Below, piece by piece: positions 34,324-43,524 of a stretch of DNA of 43,794 nucleotides (within the stretch, counting starts at the first letter, position 1; every line of letters starts with the position of its first letter). A program made the position numbers and the translations under genes. Source of the DNA: JAUWVG01 sp964633715 (GTDB lineage: Bacteria > Acidobacteriota > Aminicenantia > Aminicenantales > Aminicenantaceae); assembly GCA_964633715.1 (NCBI GenBank), contig CAZWHQ010000037.1:1-43794 (forward strand). The letters run 5' to 3'. The notes under the pieces were generated by a model. The model was not told where the DNA came from and made no database searches. It was given only the letters and a program-made list of their open reading frames with translations.

Positions 34324-35544
34324 ATGGGAAAGAAAGGCATTAACAGACGGCAATTTATCGGAAAAACAGCTGCTGGAGTCTTTTCCGCAGGACTTGGATT
34401 TCCTCTTTTAAAGGGAAAATCTCTTACGCAGAATTCAACAGAAGAGATCCCAACTCGGATTCTCGGAAGAACAAAGCTCGAGATTCCAATTCTCAGTTTT
34501 GGTGTCATGAATTCGGACAGTCCTGACTTGATAAGAAAAGCCATTGAAATGGGTATCAAGCACCTGGATACCGCCAGTGTCTATCTCCGAGGAAACAGCG
34601 AGATGTCCATCGGAAAAACCCTGGACGAGGACAAATTAAGAAACAAAGTCTACCTCGCTACAAAGATGCGTTTTGCCCGGGACAATAATAAAAAAATATT
34701 TCTCGACAGCGGTCCGGCTCGGGAACCGCTTGCCACTAAAGAAAACTTTCAAAAACAGCTGGAAACCAGCCTCCAGCGTCTGCGGACAGATTATGTGGAC
34801 ATTCTTTATCTCCACAGCTGCGACAGCCCTGAGATGGTCACTTTTGAACCCATGATAGAGGCCCTCGTCCAGGCCAAAAAAGAAGGCAAAACCCGGTTCA
34901 TCGGCACATCCTCCCACAGCAACGATCCCAATGTCCTCCAGGCAACAGTGGATGCCGGTGTATATGATGTTATCCTTACCGCCCAATCCGTTACCATTGA
35001 CAGAAAAGAGGAGATAAAAGAGGCCATCGCCTACGCCGCTTCGAAAGATATCGGTGTTGTAGCTATGAAAACCCATGGAGGCGTAAGGAGAAACAAAGAA
35101 GCCGATTCCGGAATCGATCACGAAAGCGCATACAAATGGGTGTTGAGTGACAGCAATATCTGCACCACTATCCCGGGAATGACCACATTTGAACAGCTGG
35201 ATTTCAATTTAAATGTGATAAAAAACTTTACTTTGACAGCCAGAGAAGAAACAGCTGTCCGTCAAGCCTCTTTTATTCAAGATCCACTCCACTGTCAGAA
35301 CTGCCGGACGTGCGTGGAATCCTGCCTGAAGGGAGTTGAAATCCCAAGTCTCATGCGGGCCTATATGTATGCTGAAGGATACGGAAACCTGCTTCAAGCC
35401 GAAATGACGACCGAGATCCTGCCTGAGAACAAAGGGCTCAAGACCTGTGCTGAATGCTCAATCTGCACGGCGTCATGCAAGTACGGGATAAAAATTTATG
35501 ACCGGCTGCAATCTCTTTTCGCTCAGGGATTGACACAGACTTGA
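34324..35544 (+). CDS. Tat-exported aldo/keto reductase with two 4Fe-4S motifs
   Basis: 406 aa from ATG 34324, chosen for AAGGAG (34310-34315) and the TATAAT promoter just upstream. A twin-arginine signal, NRRQFIGKTAAGVFSAGLG, starts at residue 7 (Arg8, Arg9). The AKR barrel follows with the catalytic tetrad Asp82, Tyr87, Lys114 and His164 (DTASVY, ATKMRF, LYLHSCD). The C-terminal tail holds two cysteine clusters, CQNCRTCVESC and CAECSICTASC, each fitting a 4Fe-4S ferredoxin-type site. Export of a folded, cofactor-loaded reductase fits Tat use. Substrate and electron donor are unknown; the ferredoxin part suggests it exchanges electrons with a periplasmic or membrane carrier. It is divergent from the di-heme peroxidase operon. 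Confidence 0.9.
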   Translation: MGKKGINRRQFIGKTAAGVFSAGLGFPLLKGKSLTQNSTEEIPTRILGRTKLEIPILSFGVMNSDSPDLIRKAIEMGIKHLDTASVYLRGNSEMSIGKTLDEDKLRNKVYLATKMRFARDNNKKIFLDSGPAREPLATKENFQKQLETSLQRLRTDYVDILYLHSCDSPEMVTFEPMIEALVQAKKEGKTRFIGTSSHSNDPNVLQATVDAGVYDVILTAQSVTIDRKEEIKEAIAYAASKDIGVVAMKTHGGVRRNKEADSGIDHESAYKWVLSDSNICTTIPGMTTFEQLDFNLNVIKNFTLTAREETAVRQASFIQDPLHCQNCRTCVESCLKGVEIPSLMRAYMYAEGYGNLLQAEMTTEILPENKGLKTCAECSICTASCKYGIKIYDRLQSLFAQGLTQT

Positions 35545-35641
35545 ATCATGACTTTAAAAGACAAATACGTTTCTAGCTGTCTCTCCTTTTTAAACCTGAT
35601 AAGCCTGAGTCATCTCCATCCCTATTACAGGTCCTCTGTTC

Positions 35642-35670
35642 TTGTCAGAATTTCCTGAATCTGCTAACTT
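35642..35670 (+). promoter_or_regulatory. Possible promoter of the beta-barrel gene
   Basis: TTGTCA (35642-35647), a 17-nt spacer, TAACTT (35665-35670) with an extended TG at 35662-35663, 30 bp before the ATG. The -10 is weak. Confidence 0.33.
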
Positions 35671-35700
35671 AAGTTGGGCGCAGATAAATGAAGAGAGACA

Positions 35701-36564
35701 ATGAAAAGAATATTAATCGTGTTCATCGTTGTGGGTTTATTTTCAGGTTTGAGTTTTCCCCAGCTTGCTTTCCGGTTCTATGGGGGGATGACTCATGTGA
35801 TGTCAAAAGATAACAACTCTTCTGTCGAAGCCACCAACGAACTTCTCGACCTCTATGATCCAGGACACAAAGGTTATTTTGAAAAATTCTGCTGTGGGAT
35901 TAACTTAGGCGGTGAACTTTTCTATTTGATCTCAAAAAATATTGGAGTGGGAATAGGAATCGAACTCATTAGGTTGAGGAGCGAGAGCAATCTATCATAT
36001 GGTCTAGACGTACCGATTGTTCAAACGACAACATATGGAATAAAGGCCTTTCCAATCACTTTGAATGTGCACTATATTATGCCTGTAACCTCTCTGCTTA
36101 ATGCCTATATATCTTTGGGCACAGGTCTTTACTTTATGGATTTGGATTTTACGTCGGATTTTCTCTGGGATTCTGGATCCTTGGACATTGAGGATCAAAC
36201 CTATACATTCCAAACTAAGAAGGGAACTCTCGGCATTCAGGTTCGATGGGGAATTGAAGTTTTCGTATTCAAGAATATTTCCTTCCAAGTCGGAGGAACA
36301 GGAAGATATGCAAAATTTTCTGACATCAGCGGTGATTGGACAAGACAGGGATATAATCTCGGAGAAGGTCACTTTGACGAGAGCGGTTCAAACCACTTTT
36401 TCTGGTACTATGAGGAATCAATCGAAGGGACAAATTACCCTCAAGTCGTTTTCAGTGAAACTGCTCCTACCGGAATGGCGAATGCCAGAAAGGGAAAGAT
36501 TCACTTGTCCGGTCTTTCCTTTACAGCAGGCATAAAGATCGGCCTGGATTTTAAAAAAAAATAG
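35701..36564 (+). CDS. Predicted outer-membrane beta-barrel protein
   Basis: A 287-aa protein with a Sec signal (RILIVFIVVGLFSGLSFPQ, residues 3-21). The mature part alternates short amphipathic strands: LAFRFYGGMTHV, IGVGIGIELIRLRSE, LNAYISLGTGLYFMDLDF, LGIQVRWGIEVFVFKNISFQVGGTGRY and the terminal GLSFTAGIKIGLDFKKK. This pattern and length fit a small porin-like or OmpW/opacity-type barrel. No specific family is recognised. The Gly-Ile-rich strands and lack of cysteines, apart from a Cys-Cys pair near residues 63-64, are consistent. The ribosome site is only GAAGAGA. One base separates its stop from the end of the convergent propeller gene. Confidence 0.7.
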   Translation: MKRILIVFIVVGLFSGLSFPQLAFRFYGGMTHVMSKDNNSSVEATNELLDLYDPGHKGYFEKFCCGINLGGELFYLISKNIGVGIGIELIRLRSESNLSYGLDVPIVQTTTYGIKAFPITLNVHYIMPVTSLLNAYISLGTGLYFMDLDFTSDFLWDSGSLDIEDQTYTFQTKKGTLGIQVRWGIEVFVFKNISFQVGGTGRYAKFSDISGDWTRQGYNLGEGHFDESGSNHFFWYYEESIEGTNYPQVVFSETAPTGMANARKGKIHLSGLSFTAGIKIGLDFKKK

Positions 36565-36565
36565 A

Positions 36566-39235
36566 TCAGCTTCCCGGCATCTTACGGATTTGAGCTATCT
36601 GAGTCAAGCTGCTATCCCCGATTTGGAGAATAATTAAATATTCTCCTGGTGCAACCATTGGACTTCTTCGAAATCTCGTCTGTCCGGCTTGATTAGCCTC
36701 AGAACCTCCGCGCATATCCCAGACGGCTTTCTGGAGCCCGGCCTTGGCGCTCCCTTTTATGGAGCGGATTTCATTTCCAAGGGGATCCATAATCCGAATA
36801 ACAACATCCTCACTCTGATCATTTTTAAGATAATAATTGAAAACAACTCCGGCCGGCTCATTGGGAGCATGAAATTGCCTCTGCCCGGAATGTCCTCCTC
36901 CATAACGACCCGACCACTGGATCTTCGGCTCGACATTAAAAAGATGGGCCTCTTTGTCCAAAAGCTCATTATTAAATTCCTGGAGAGGCGATATATCGGT
37001 CACATAAATTCCTCGACCATAGGATCCGACCACCAGATCGTTTTCCCGGGGATGGATAAGGAGATCGTGCACGGGGTTAACAGGCATATTGTTTCTGAAA
37101 CTGTGCCATGTTCTTCCCCCATTGAGTGTCACATATACGCCAATGTCCGTTCCTACAAAAAGCAGCGCTGGATTTATTTGGGACTCAAAGATAACATAAA
37201 TGATTTCCTGTGGAAGATTAGATGAGATCGAAAACCAACTGGCCCCATAATTGTCAGTTTTAAAAACTAAGGGTTCAAAATTATCCCTCTGAAATCCGGT
37301 TTTTACGACGTAGGCCGATCCTTCATTAAAATTGGAGGCAAACACTCTGCTGACATAAAAATCCAAGGGGGCCCCCGCCTTTTCTAAATTCTTGGCACAA
37401 TTTGTCCAGTGTGCTCCACCATCCTGAGTGATCTGAACATTACCGTCATCAGTGCCTACCCAGATGATCCCGGCTGTGACGGGTGATTCCGAAATAGAGG
37501 TGATGTCACAGTGCTCGATATTTCCCTTGAGTTTTTCCGGATCGTTTGTGGTCAAATCAGGACTGATTTCCTGCCAGCTGTCACCACGGTCGATTGAGCG
37601 GTGAAGAACTTGGCTCCCTATATAGATGATCCGGCTGTTGTGAGGGGATATGTGAATGGGAGAATTCCAGTTGAATCGAAGCGGTGGTTCATCCTGTCCT
37701 CGTCTGGGTTGGATCCGAACGCTTATGCCTGTTTTTTGATCGAGCCTCTGCATAGAGCCAAACTGTGAAGAATTATACAGCCAGCGGCTGTTGTTGGGAT
37801 CGGGTTGGTTAAACATCCCATCCCCGCCGCCCACAGACGCCCATTCGTCCACCGTCACCTGGCCGGACTTACCATTGCTCGGAACTTTTACGGAACCTGT
37901 ATCCTGCGTACCGCCGTAGATGTTATATGGCTCGTCCATATCCACTCCAATAGCATAAAATTGAGCTGCAGGAATATTTTCAAAGACATCCCAGGTTTTC
38001 CCAAAATCGTAAGTAATGGCCAAACCCCCGTCATTCCCTAAGATGATGTGTTTGGAATTTATAGGATTGATCCAAACCGCATGATGGTCAACATGGACTC
38101 CTGGAGCATTATTGGTTAGGCTGCGTCCTGGCCCCCAGGTTTTCCCGCCGTCCGTCGACCTTAAAAGAGGAGTACTGGGAACATAGATAATTTTGTCATC
38201 GTTAGGATCGACAAAAATCTGACCATACCACTTTCCTCCCCCCACCGATACGTTATCCGGACTCATCTTTGTCCAGGATTCACCTTTATCTTCGGTCCTG
38301 TAGACTTCCCCGCCGATTCGTCTTCCCTCAGCCTCCTGATTGCGCTGCTGGGCCTGTTTGATCTCAGCTTCAGTGGGGGGCCGTGTGTTGAAGTTGTCGA
38401 TAGTCGCGTAGATTATATTCGGATTTTTAGGGTAGATGGCCAATCCCGACCGGCCAAGTTTTCCCTCTGGCAAACCGCCTGCCAGTCTCTTCCATGTTTC
38501 ACCCCCATCTGTAGATTTGTATATGCCAGTCTCCGGGCCGGCTTCCTCAAAGTGCCAGGGCACACGCCATTTGTCATAGGTGTTGGCATAGACAGTATCC
38601 GGATCAAGGGGATCGATGGCGACTTCGACAACACCAACTTTATCGCTTATGAAAAGAGATTTTTCCCAAGTTTTTCCACCATCTGTTGTTTTGTAGAGAC
38701 CCCTCTCTTCATTAAAAGAAAAATGGAGGCCAAGAGCCGCCACATAAACAATATCTGGATTTTTTGGATGAATGGCAATCCGGCCGATATGCCGAGTCTC
38801 TGTGAGTCCCATATGTGTCCATGTTTTACCGGCATCAGTCGATTTATACACACCATCTCCGATGATCGTCAATCGTCCACATGCCGCATCACCAGTGCCA
38901 ACCCAAAGGACATTTGGATCTGAAGGTGCAATGGCCAATGCACCAAAAGTCAGACGTCCTGCATCATCAAAAACAGGAGTGAATGTCGTTCCATTATTGA
39001 CCGTTTTCCAGACACCTCCGGAAGCCACTGCCAAATAAAACGTAAAGGGATCGGATTCATGTGCCACAACAGCCAAAATACGTGCGCCCTGTCGCGCAGG
39101 ACCAAGTGCCCTGTATTCAAAGAATTTCAACAGCTCAGGATTGATTGAATCCTGTCCAAAAATCTCCGTGCCCGCTCCGAAGATTAGAAGAGAGATGAGG
39201 AGCGAAAGGACAAAATTGTGTTTTTTGTGTTTCAT
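36566..39235 (-). CDS. Secreted Asp-box (sortilin/BNR-type) propeller protein
   Basis: 889 aa with a Sec signal ending at IFGQ (about residues 25-28). At least ten Asp-box-like motifs (S/T-x-D-x-G-x-T-W) are visible: STDAGKTW, TTDGGKTW, STDGGETW, TEDKGESW, STDGGKTW, TYDFGKTW, SIDRGDSW, TQDGGAHW, TDNYGASW and TLNGGRTW. The opening YRALGPARQGARI...LAVASGGVWKTVNNGTTF matches the family's GPxxxGGR...ASGGVWKT block. Often labelled glycosyl hydrolase or VPS10-like; enzymatic activity is not shown. The C-terminus (DPLGNEIRSIKG, KAVWDMRG, APGEYLIILQIG) is a FlgD-like sheet. It lacks the helical tail of about 150 residues seen in many homologues, so it is short. AGGAGG lies near the ATG. Confidence 0.88.
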   Translation of the reverse strand: MKHKKHNFVLSLLISLLIFGAGTEIFGQDSINPELLKFFEYRALGPARQGARILAVVAHESDPFTFYLAVASGGVWKTVNNGTTFTPVFDDAGRLTFGALAIAPSDPNVLWVGTGDAACGRLTIIGDGVYKSTDAGKTWTHMGLTETRHIGRIAIHPKNPDIVYVAALGLHFSFNEERGLYKTTDGGKTWEKSLFISDKVGVVEVAIDPLDPDTVYANTYDKWRVPWHFEEAGPETGIYKSTDGGETWKRLAGGLPEGKLGRSGLAIYPKNPNIIYATIDNFNTRPPTEAEIKQAQQRNQEAEGRRIGGEVYRTEDKGESWTKMSPDNVSVGGGKWYGQIFVDPNDDKIIYVPSTPLLRSTDGGKTWGPGRSLTNNAPGVHVDHHAVWINPINSKHIILGNDGGLAITYDFGKTWDVFENIPAAQFYAIGVDMDEPYNIYGGTQDTGSVKVPSNGKSGQVTVDEWASVGGGDGMFNQPDPNNSRWLYNSSQFGSMQRLDQKTGISVRIQPRRGQDEPPLRFNWNSPIHISPHNSRIIYIGSQVLHRSIDRGDSWQEISPDLTTNDPEKLKGNIEHCDITSISESPVTAGIIWVGTDDGNVQITQDGGAHWTNCAKNLEKAGAPLDFYVSRVFASNFNEGSAYVVKTGFQRDNFEPLVFKTDNYGASWFSISSNLPQEIIYVIFESQINPALLFVGTDIGVYVTLNGGRTWHSFRNNMPVNPVHDLLIHPRENDLVVGSYGRGIYVTDISPLQEFNNELLDKEAHLFNVEPKIQWSGRYGGGHSGQRQFHAPNEPAGVVFNYYLKNDQSEDVVIRIMDPLGNEIRSIKGSAKAGLQKAVWDMRGGSEANQAGQTRFRRSPMVAPGEYLIILQIGDSSLTQIAQIRKMPGS

Positions 39236-39278
39236 GATGCCTCCTTTAATTCGCTTTTATTCAATACTATTTCTTGAA

Positions 39279-39313
39279 GCATCTCAATTTTGAAATCATA
39301 GAAATTGAGTTGC
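39279..39313. repeat. Imperfect inverted repeat between two minus-strand genes
   Basis: Arms GCA-t-CTCAATTT (39279-39290) and AAATTGAG-t-TGC (39302-39313) pair over 11 of 12 positions around an 11-nt loop. It lies just after the M24 stop and before the Asp-box gene start on the minus strand. There is no U-tract after it, so it is not a classical terminator; it may stabilise or process the transcript. Confidence 0.5.
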
Positions 39314-39317
39314 ATAT

Positions 39318-40691
39318 TTATTTAATAAGAAAATATTTCTTTTGAGAACCGTCGATAAACCTGCATCCATCTTGAGTGTAAACACCAGACTCCTCAAATC
39401 CAATCCGAAGATCCTGCCCTCCCCATTCAGGGATACTTGTTGTGCAGCTGTATTCGATGGCGTAACACGTGTTGGGATAGAGGGGGTACTCACCCCGGAA
39501 AGAATTTCCTTCGGGCACATTCCCTAGAGGTCTGGCATCCATGGGTGGCCCTGCTCCATGGCCGTGAATACCAAGGGGATGGGAGTAGATGAGGGGCCGC
39601 AATCCCTTAGACGCAGCTTTTTTCATCGCGGATTGAACGATAGCATTTCCTGATCTTCCTGCCTTAAATTCACTCCGGAAAATGGTACCCACTTCAATTG
39701 TCCGGCGCAGAGCTTCTTTTAGTCCATCGGGAACATCTTCCTCTCCTATTCTGCACACGTAGGCCTGCAATTGCATATCCGTACAAAGCCCTAAGTAAAC
39801 AATGCCTACGTCACAATGGATGACGTCTCCTCTTTGGATAATTCTTGGATTGTCTTTATACATAGCTGCATCTTTTTTTGATCTCTGGATGGAAATCGAA
39901 GGCTGAAACCAGGTTTCCAGACCAAGATCGGTAATTTTCTGTCTAATCCACCAGACAACATCGTCCGTTGAGGTGATCCCAGCTGTAATAACTTTATTGG
40001 AATAAAATTCAGCAATGATATCGTGGGCAATGCCAGCAATGTGCCGGTAGACACTCAATTCCTGAGGACTCCTCGTTTCAAGCCATCCGATACAGAGGTT
40101 TTCAGCAGAGACAAACCGAGAAGACAGTTCAGGCCCAAGAGCTTTGTCAAGTTTTTCCTTTAAACTTGCCGACAGGCCATCTCCAAAAGCCCAGTCCTGA
40201 GATGTGTTGATGCCAATTTTTTTTGGATTGAGTTTTTTGACGACTTCTGCAAGGCTTTCAAACTGCTTTTTTGTTTTGTCCACCCAGGTTCCCTCATACC
40301 AATCCCTAGTACCGTAATAACTTCCGGAAAGACGCTGTACGCCTCTGTCTGCACCCAAATTATGGAAAATAAGAATCGATGTACGACGGGCATACATAGT
40401 AGGTTCAGGCATCATACTCATATAGACCGGATCCTCGTTGTACTCGCGGTTGATGACAAGCCACATATCGATCCCTTCCCTCCGCATCAATTCAGGGACG
40501 ATGTTATCCAACCTCCATTTGAGCCAATCATTCATGACTTCTGCCCTCTTCCTCTCTGGAAGAATATTGACACTGTCTTGAGCATTCGTCAGCCCAATAT
40601 CTTGAGCCAGAGACATACAAATGCAGACTGTACAAATAAAAAAGGCAAAAATAAAAAACCTGAAGATTCTGTTTAAAGTAATGTTAGGCAT
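39318..40691 (-). CDS. Secreted M24-family aminopeptidase (Xaa-Pro type)
   Basis: 457 aa from ATG 40691, chosen because GAGGAGG lies 5 nt upstream; the frame runs 29 codons further, into the preceding remnant. A signal segment (about 10-28, IFAFFICTVCICMSLAQ) indicates export. A creatinase-like N-terminal domain (about 45-200) precedes the pita-bread domain with all five predicted metal ligands: Asp294 (HCDVG), Asp305 (CTDMQ), His378 (HGHGAG), Glu413 (AIEYS) and Glu433 (GFEES). It should remove N-terminal residues, typically next to proline, from peptides in the periplasm. It follows a truncated M24 gene and a zinc protease gene on the same strand, forming a peptidase cluster. Confidence 0.9.
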   Translation of the reverse strand: MPNITLNRIFRFFIFAFFICTVCICMSLAQDIGLTNAQDSVNILPERKRAEVMNDWLKWRLDNIVPELMRREGIDMWLVINREYNEDPVYMSMMPEPTMYARRTSILIFHNLGADRGVQRLSGSYYGTRDWYEGTWVDKTKKQFESLAEVVKKLNPKKIGINTSQDWAFGDGLSASLKEKLDKALGPELSSRFVSAENLCIGWLETRSPQELSVYRHIAGIAHDIIAEFYSNKVITAGITSTDDVVWWIRQKITDLGLETWFQPSISIQRSKKDAAMYKDNPRIIQRGDVIHCDVGIVYLGLCTDMQLQAYVCRIGEEDVPDGLKEALRRTIEVGTIFRSEFKAGRSGNAIVQSAMKKAASKGLRPLIYSHPLGIHGHGAGPPMDARPLGNVPEGNSFRGEYPLYPNTCYAIEYSCTTSIPEWGGQDLRIGFEESGVYTQDGCRFIDGSQKKYFLIK

Positions 40692-40713
40692 AAAATCCTC
40701 CTCATAAAAACTT

Positions 40714-41046
40714 CTATCGGCAATCACACAGATTACGAAAATGGCGAATCGATGGCAACAGCTTAAAAATCCTCTCACTCCGGCCCCATTGGATATTAGT
40801 GAAATAGGTAAGGTTGGGACTTCCAGATAAAAAGAGTCCGTCTATTTTGTTCTCGACCATTTGCTTCTGTGCCTTGATAATGCGTTTTTCATAGTCAGCG
40901 GCATTAAGAGGTTTAACTCCCGAGACCATATTTTTTAAAGTGGATTGAGTCTGAGGTTTTGGCGAAGTGAAAAGACTCTTTGTATACCCACTGGCAGCTA
41001 TGGACAATCCCCCGATTTTTAAAAAATCACAACGGGTATGTGGCAT
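40714..41046 (-). pseudogene. Truncated M24 peptidase remnant
   Basis: A 110-codon frame with a good ribosome site (GGGAGAAG). It begins with what looks like a decayed Tat signal: T-R-C-D-F-L-K-I-G-G-L-S, where the family has R-R; the Cys codon TGT is one C-to-T change from CGT (Arg). The start of a creatinase-like N-terminal domain follows: NAADYEKRIIKAQKQMVENKIDGLFLSGSPNLTYFTNIQWGRSERIF. M24 similarity then stops and the frame ends 15 codons later. The catalytic domain is missing. It lies 12 bp after the zinc protease gene and 22 bp before an intact M24 gene, suggesting a tandem pair that lost most of one copy. A short expressed protein cannot be excluded. Confidence 0.75.
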
Positions 41047-41058
41047 TTGTTCTTCTCC

Positions 41059-43500
41059 CTAATCTCTCAAATCATAGGTGTACATCCCGATAGGAGCACC
41101 CGGAGGGGATGAGAGCGGAAGGGTCAGCTGTATTTGACTGGGATTTTCCAGAAACAGTTTAATCTGACTGGCCGCATAAAAATAATGAGCTTTCTGATAT
41201 TGATCGACAACGGCATAATATGTTTTTATCAACCAGTTTTTTAAATCTTCCAGTTTGAGAAATGCAATTGCTCTTGCCTGTGAAAGGGCACTTCCTTCCA
41301 CGGCCAGCCTCATGACATTGAGCATCACGACATTGTCCACGACACGCTGAATTTCACCAAGACTTCCTTGGCGGCGCTCACCTTTCCAGGTTGACTGAAT
41401 GAGTCTGTCCAGCACTTCTGATAAACCCGGAATGTTTTTGTCACGGGAGTGATAGTCCACCATCCTGGAGGCTCTCTGAGGATGAAGGATTAATCCAACA
41501 GTCAGGTTGGCCGCTGATTCGGCCGCGGCCAGCGGGTCAAAGGTCGATCCCGTATACCCAGGAAAAAGTTCTCGATTCTGCCTGTATCCCGGAGGCCGCG
41601 GGGGAATGATACTGAGCAGCTTATCATCGATAGCCAGATTTTCAGGTGCGATTGTTTTCAGCAGTGAATCCAATGCGCGACGCTGTTCGTCTGCGGGGAC
41701 GATGGTGGGAGGTTCTTGAGGGTCTCCACGCAGTGTATGATTGTAATAAAGGCCACCCAGTTTGCTGGAAGCGGCCTCAACCTGGTATCTGTGGAACAGG
41801 TAAGTAGGAACGAGGGCCTCTTCCAATGTGGCCATGGGTGCACCTATGGGGATTCTTTTTTCTGAAAAAGTCCGGAGGGCAATAGCCCGAATTTTCATTA
41901 CTCGATTTAGCTCATCGACAGGATCTTTTCCATTATCCCAGACATTTGCTAACGGATGAGCACTGGATGGTCCGGCATCCTGTCCGGCTAGAAAATACAT
42001 CCCATCCGTAAAAGCATTGTCTAAAATCGCTCTCAGCTCTTTTTCTTCGTTAACGCCTTCCGGGAAATCCTGGTATCCAAAATTGATGGAGACAATGTCC
42101 CATTCTCCGATGCCGACATCATAGGCATCAGAAAGATCGAGGGTTCCATCGCTGTTGATCTTGATCAACGGATGGGGATAATCCATGACCGAAGCCCGGT
42201 CATTGACACTGGCCGCATAGTTGTGCCCCATTCCAAGTGTGTGGCCGATCTCATGGGCGGACAGCTGCCGGATTCTTGCAAGAGCCAGCTCACGAATTTG
42301 TGGATCCAGCTCTTTTCCTTCCTCATATTCGGCAACCAAACCTGAGGCAATGAGAAAATCCTGACGGATGCGTTGGGAACCTAAGGCCACATGGCCCTTG
42401 ATGATCTCTCCAGTGCGGGGATCTGTAACAGATGATCCGTAGGACCAGCCTCGTGTCGAACGGTGGATCCAGTTGACCATGTTGTAGCGGATATCCATGG
42501 GATCCGCACCCTCTGGAAGAATTTTGACCAGGAATGCATCCCTATATCCAATGGCTTCAAAAGCCTGGTTCCACCAGCTGGCACCTTCGAGAAGGGCGGA
42601 TCGGATGGGTTCCGGAGCGCTGTTGTCGATATAGTAAACTATGGGCTCGACAGGTTCACTGACTTCGGCGCTGGGATCCTTTTTGAAAATTCTGTGCCTG
42701 TTTGTAAATCTTTTCAAAAGCGGTTCCTCGATCGGGGCGGCAAAATCCATGTAGCTGATCCCGGAAAAATTTGAACGAGGATCAAACATTCTCGGTTTGT
42801 ATTTGTCATCGGGAAGCTCGATAAAAGAATGATGCTGCCTGACCGTAATGGCTCCTGCATCCGGAGAGACTCCCCGGACTCCACTGCCGGGATTATCACT
42901 GGTGAAGGTTAAAAGGGCTTCAAATTCTGAATTTTTAGGAAAATTTTTCGTATTCGGCAGATAGATGGCCGAACGAGACATGTCGAGTCGGTAATTGCCT
43001 TGATTGCGCCCTCGAAGGGAACCAATCACATTATGGGCATCCTGCATAAAGAAGGAGGTGGCATCCACATACACACATCCCTCTGATTCTGCAGCAACCT
43101 GAAATCCCCAGATGACCGACTGTGCAAAACCGTCCTCGACTGCCTTCCTCTCGGCAGCACTGTCGCTGAGAGCCCGGAAAGAGAAGTTCGGCCTGATAAG
43201 CAGGATTTTTGGCCCTATGCGATGAAATTTGACGACTTGAGTTCCTCCCAGCTGGCTCCTGTCCAAACCGATGTCGTTGGACCCCAGTCCTGCAGAAAGA
43301 GAGTTGACATAGAGAAATTCCTCATCAAACTTGTCGATTTCAAGGAAAATTTTCCCGGAATCTTCATCCCAATAAAATGAAAAATAACCGGAATACTTGT
43401 TCATCTTTGCTAGGTTTTCAGAAAAACTCTGGGCCTGTAGAGGAACGGCCGCCCATATAAAAATTAAAACAAAAAGGACACACATTATTTTTTTCATCAT
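41059..43500 (-). CDS. Secreted zinc metalloprotease (DUF5117/DUF4953 type)
   Basis: 813 aa. Sec signal, residues 1 to about 23 (LFVLIFIWAAVPLQAQ). The N-terminal DUF5117-like region (about 35-210) shows YFSFYWDEDSGKIFLEID, EEFLYVNSLSAGLGSNDIGLDRSQLG and VKFHRIGPKILLIRPNF. The catalytic part has the extended zinc motif HEIGHTLGMGH (His416, Glu417, His420, His426), as in metzincins, followed by SVMDYPHPLI, which supplies the Met-turn. A long helical C-terminal region of DUF4953 type follows (about 480-800). AAGGAGG overlaps so closely that the second ATG (43497) may be the true start. It probably degrades proteins or peptides in the periplasm or outside the cell. First gene of the peptidase cluster. 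Confidence 0.92.
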   Translation of the reverse strand: MMKKIMCVLFVLIFIWAAVPLQAQSFSENLAKMNKYSGYFSFYWDEDSGKIFLEIDKFDEEFLYVNSLSAGLGSNDIGLDRSQLGGTQVVKFHRIGPKILLIRPNFSFRALSDSAAERKAVEDGFAQSVIWGFQVAAESEGCVYVDATSFFMQDAHNVIGSLRGRNQGNYRLDMSRSAIYLPNTKNFPKNSEFEALLTFTSDNPGSGVRGVSPDAGAITVRQHHSFIELPDDKYKPRMFDPRSNFSGISYMDFAAPIEEPLLKRFTNRHRIFKKDPSAEVSEPVEPIVYYIDNSAPEPIRSALLEGASWWNQAFEAIGYRDAFLVKILPEGADPMDIRYNMVNWIHRSTRGWSYGSSVTDPRTGEIIKGHVALGSQRIRQDFLIASGLVAEYEEGKELDPQIRELALARIRQLSAHEIGHTLGMGHNYAASVNDRASVMDYPHPLIKINSDGTLDLSDAYDVGIGEWDIVSINFGYQDFPEGVNEEKELRAILDNAFTDGMYFLAGQDAGPSSAHPLANVWDNGKDPVDELNRVMKIRAIALRTFSEKRIPIGAPMATLEEALVPTYLFHRYQVEAASSKLGGLYYNHTLRGDPQEPPTIVPADEQRRALDSLLKTIAPENLAIDDKLLSIIPPRPPGYRQNRELFPGYTGSTFDPLAAAESAANLTVGLILHPQRASRMVDYHSRDKNIPGLSEVLDRLIQSTWKGERRQGSLGEIQRVVDNVVMLNVMRLAVEGSALSQARAIAFLKLEDLKNWLIKTYYAVVDQYQKAHYFYAASQIKLFLENPSQIQLTLPLSSPPGAPIGMYTYDLRD

Positions 43501-43524
43501 ATACCTCCTTCCTCGAAAAAAAGT

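Noticed and set aside
35545..35641. Possible terminator after the aldo/keto reductase
   Set aside because: AGACA...TGTCT followed by CTCCTTTTT was considered, but the 5-bp stem and long loop are too weak.
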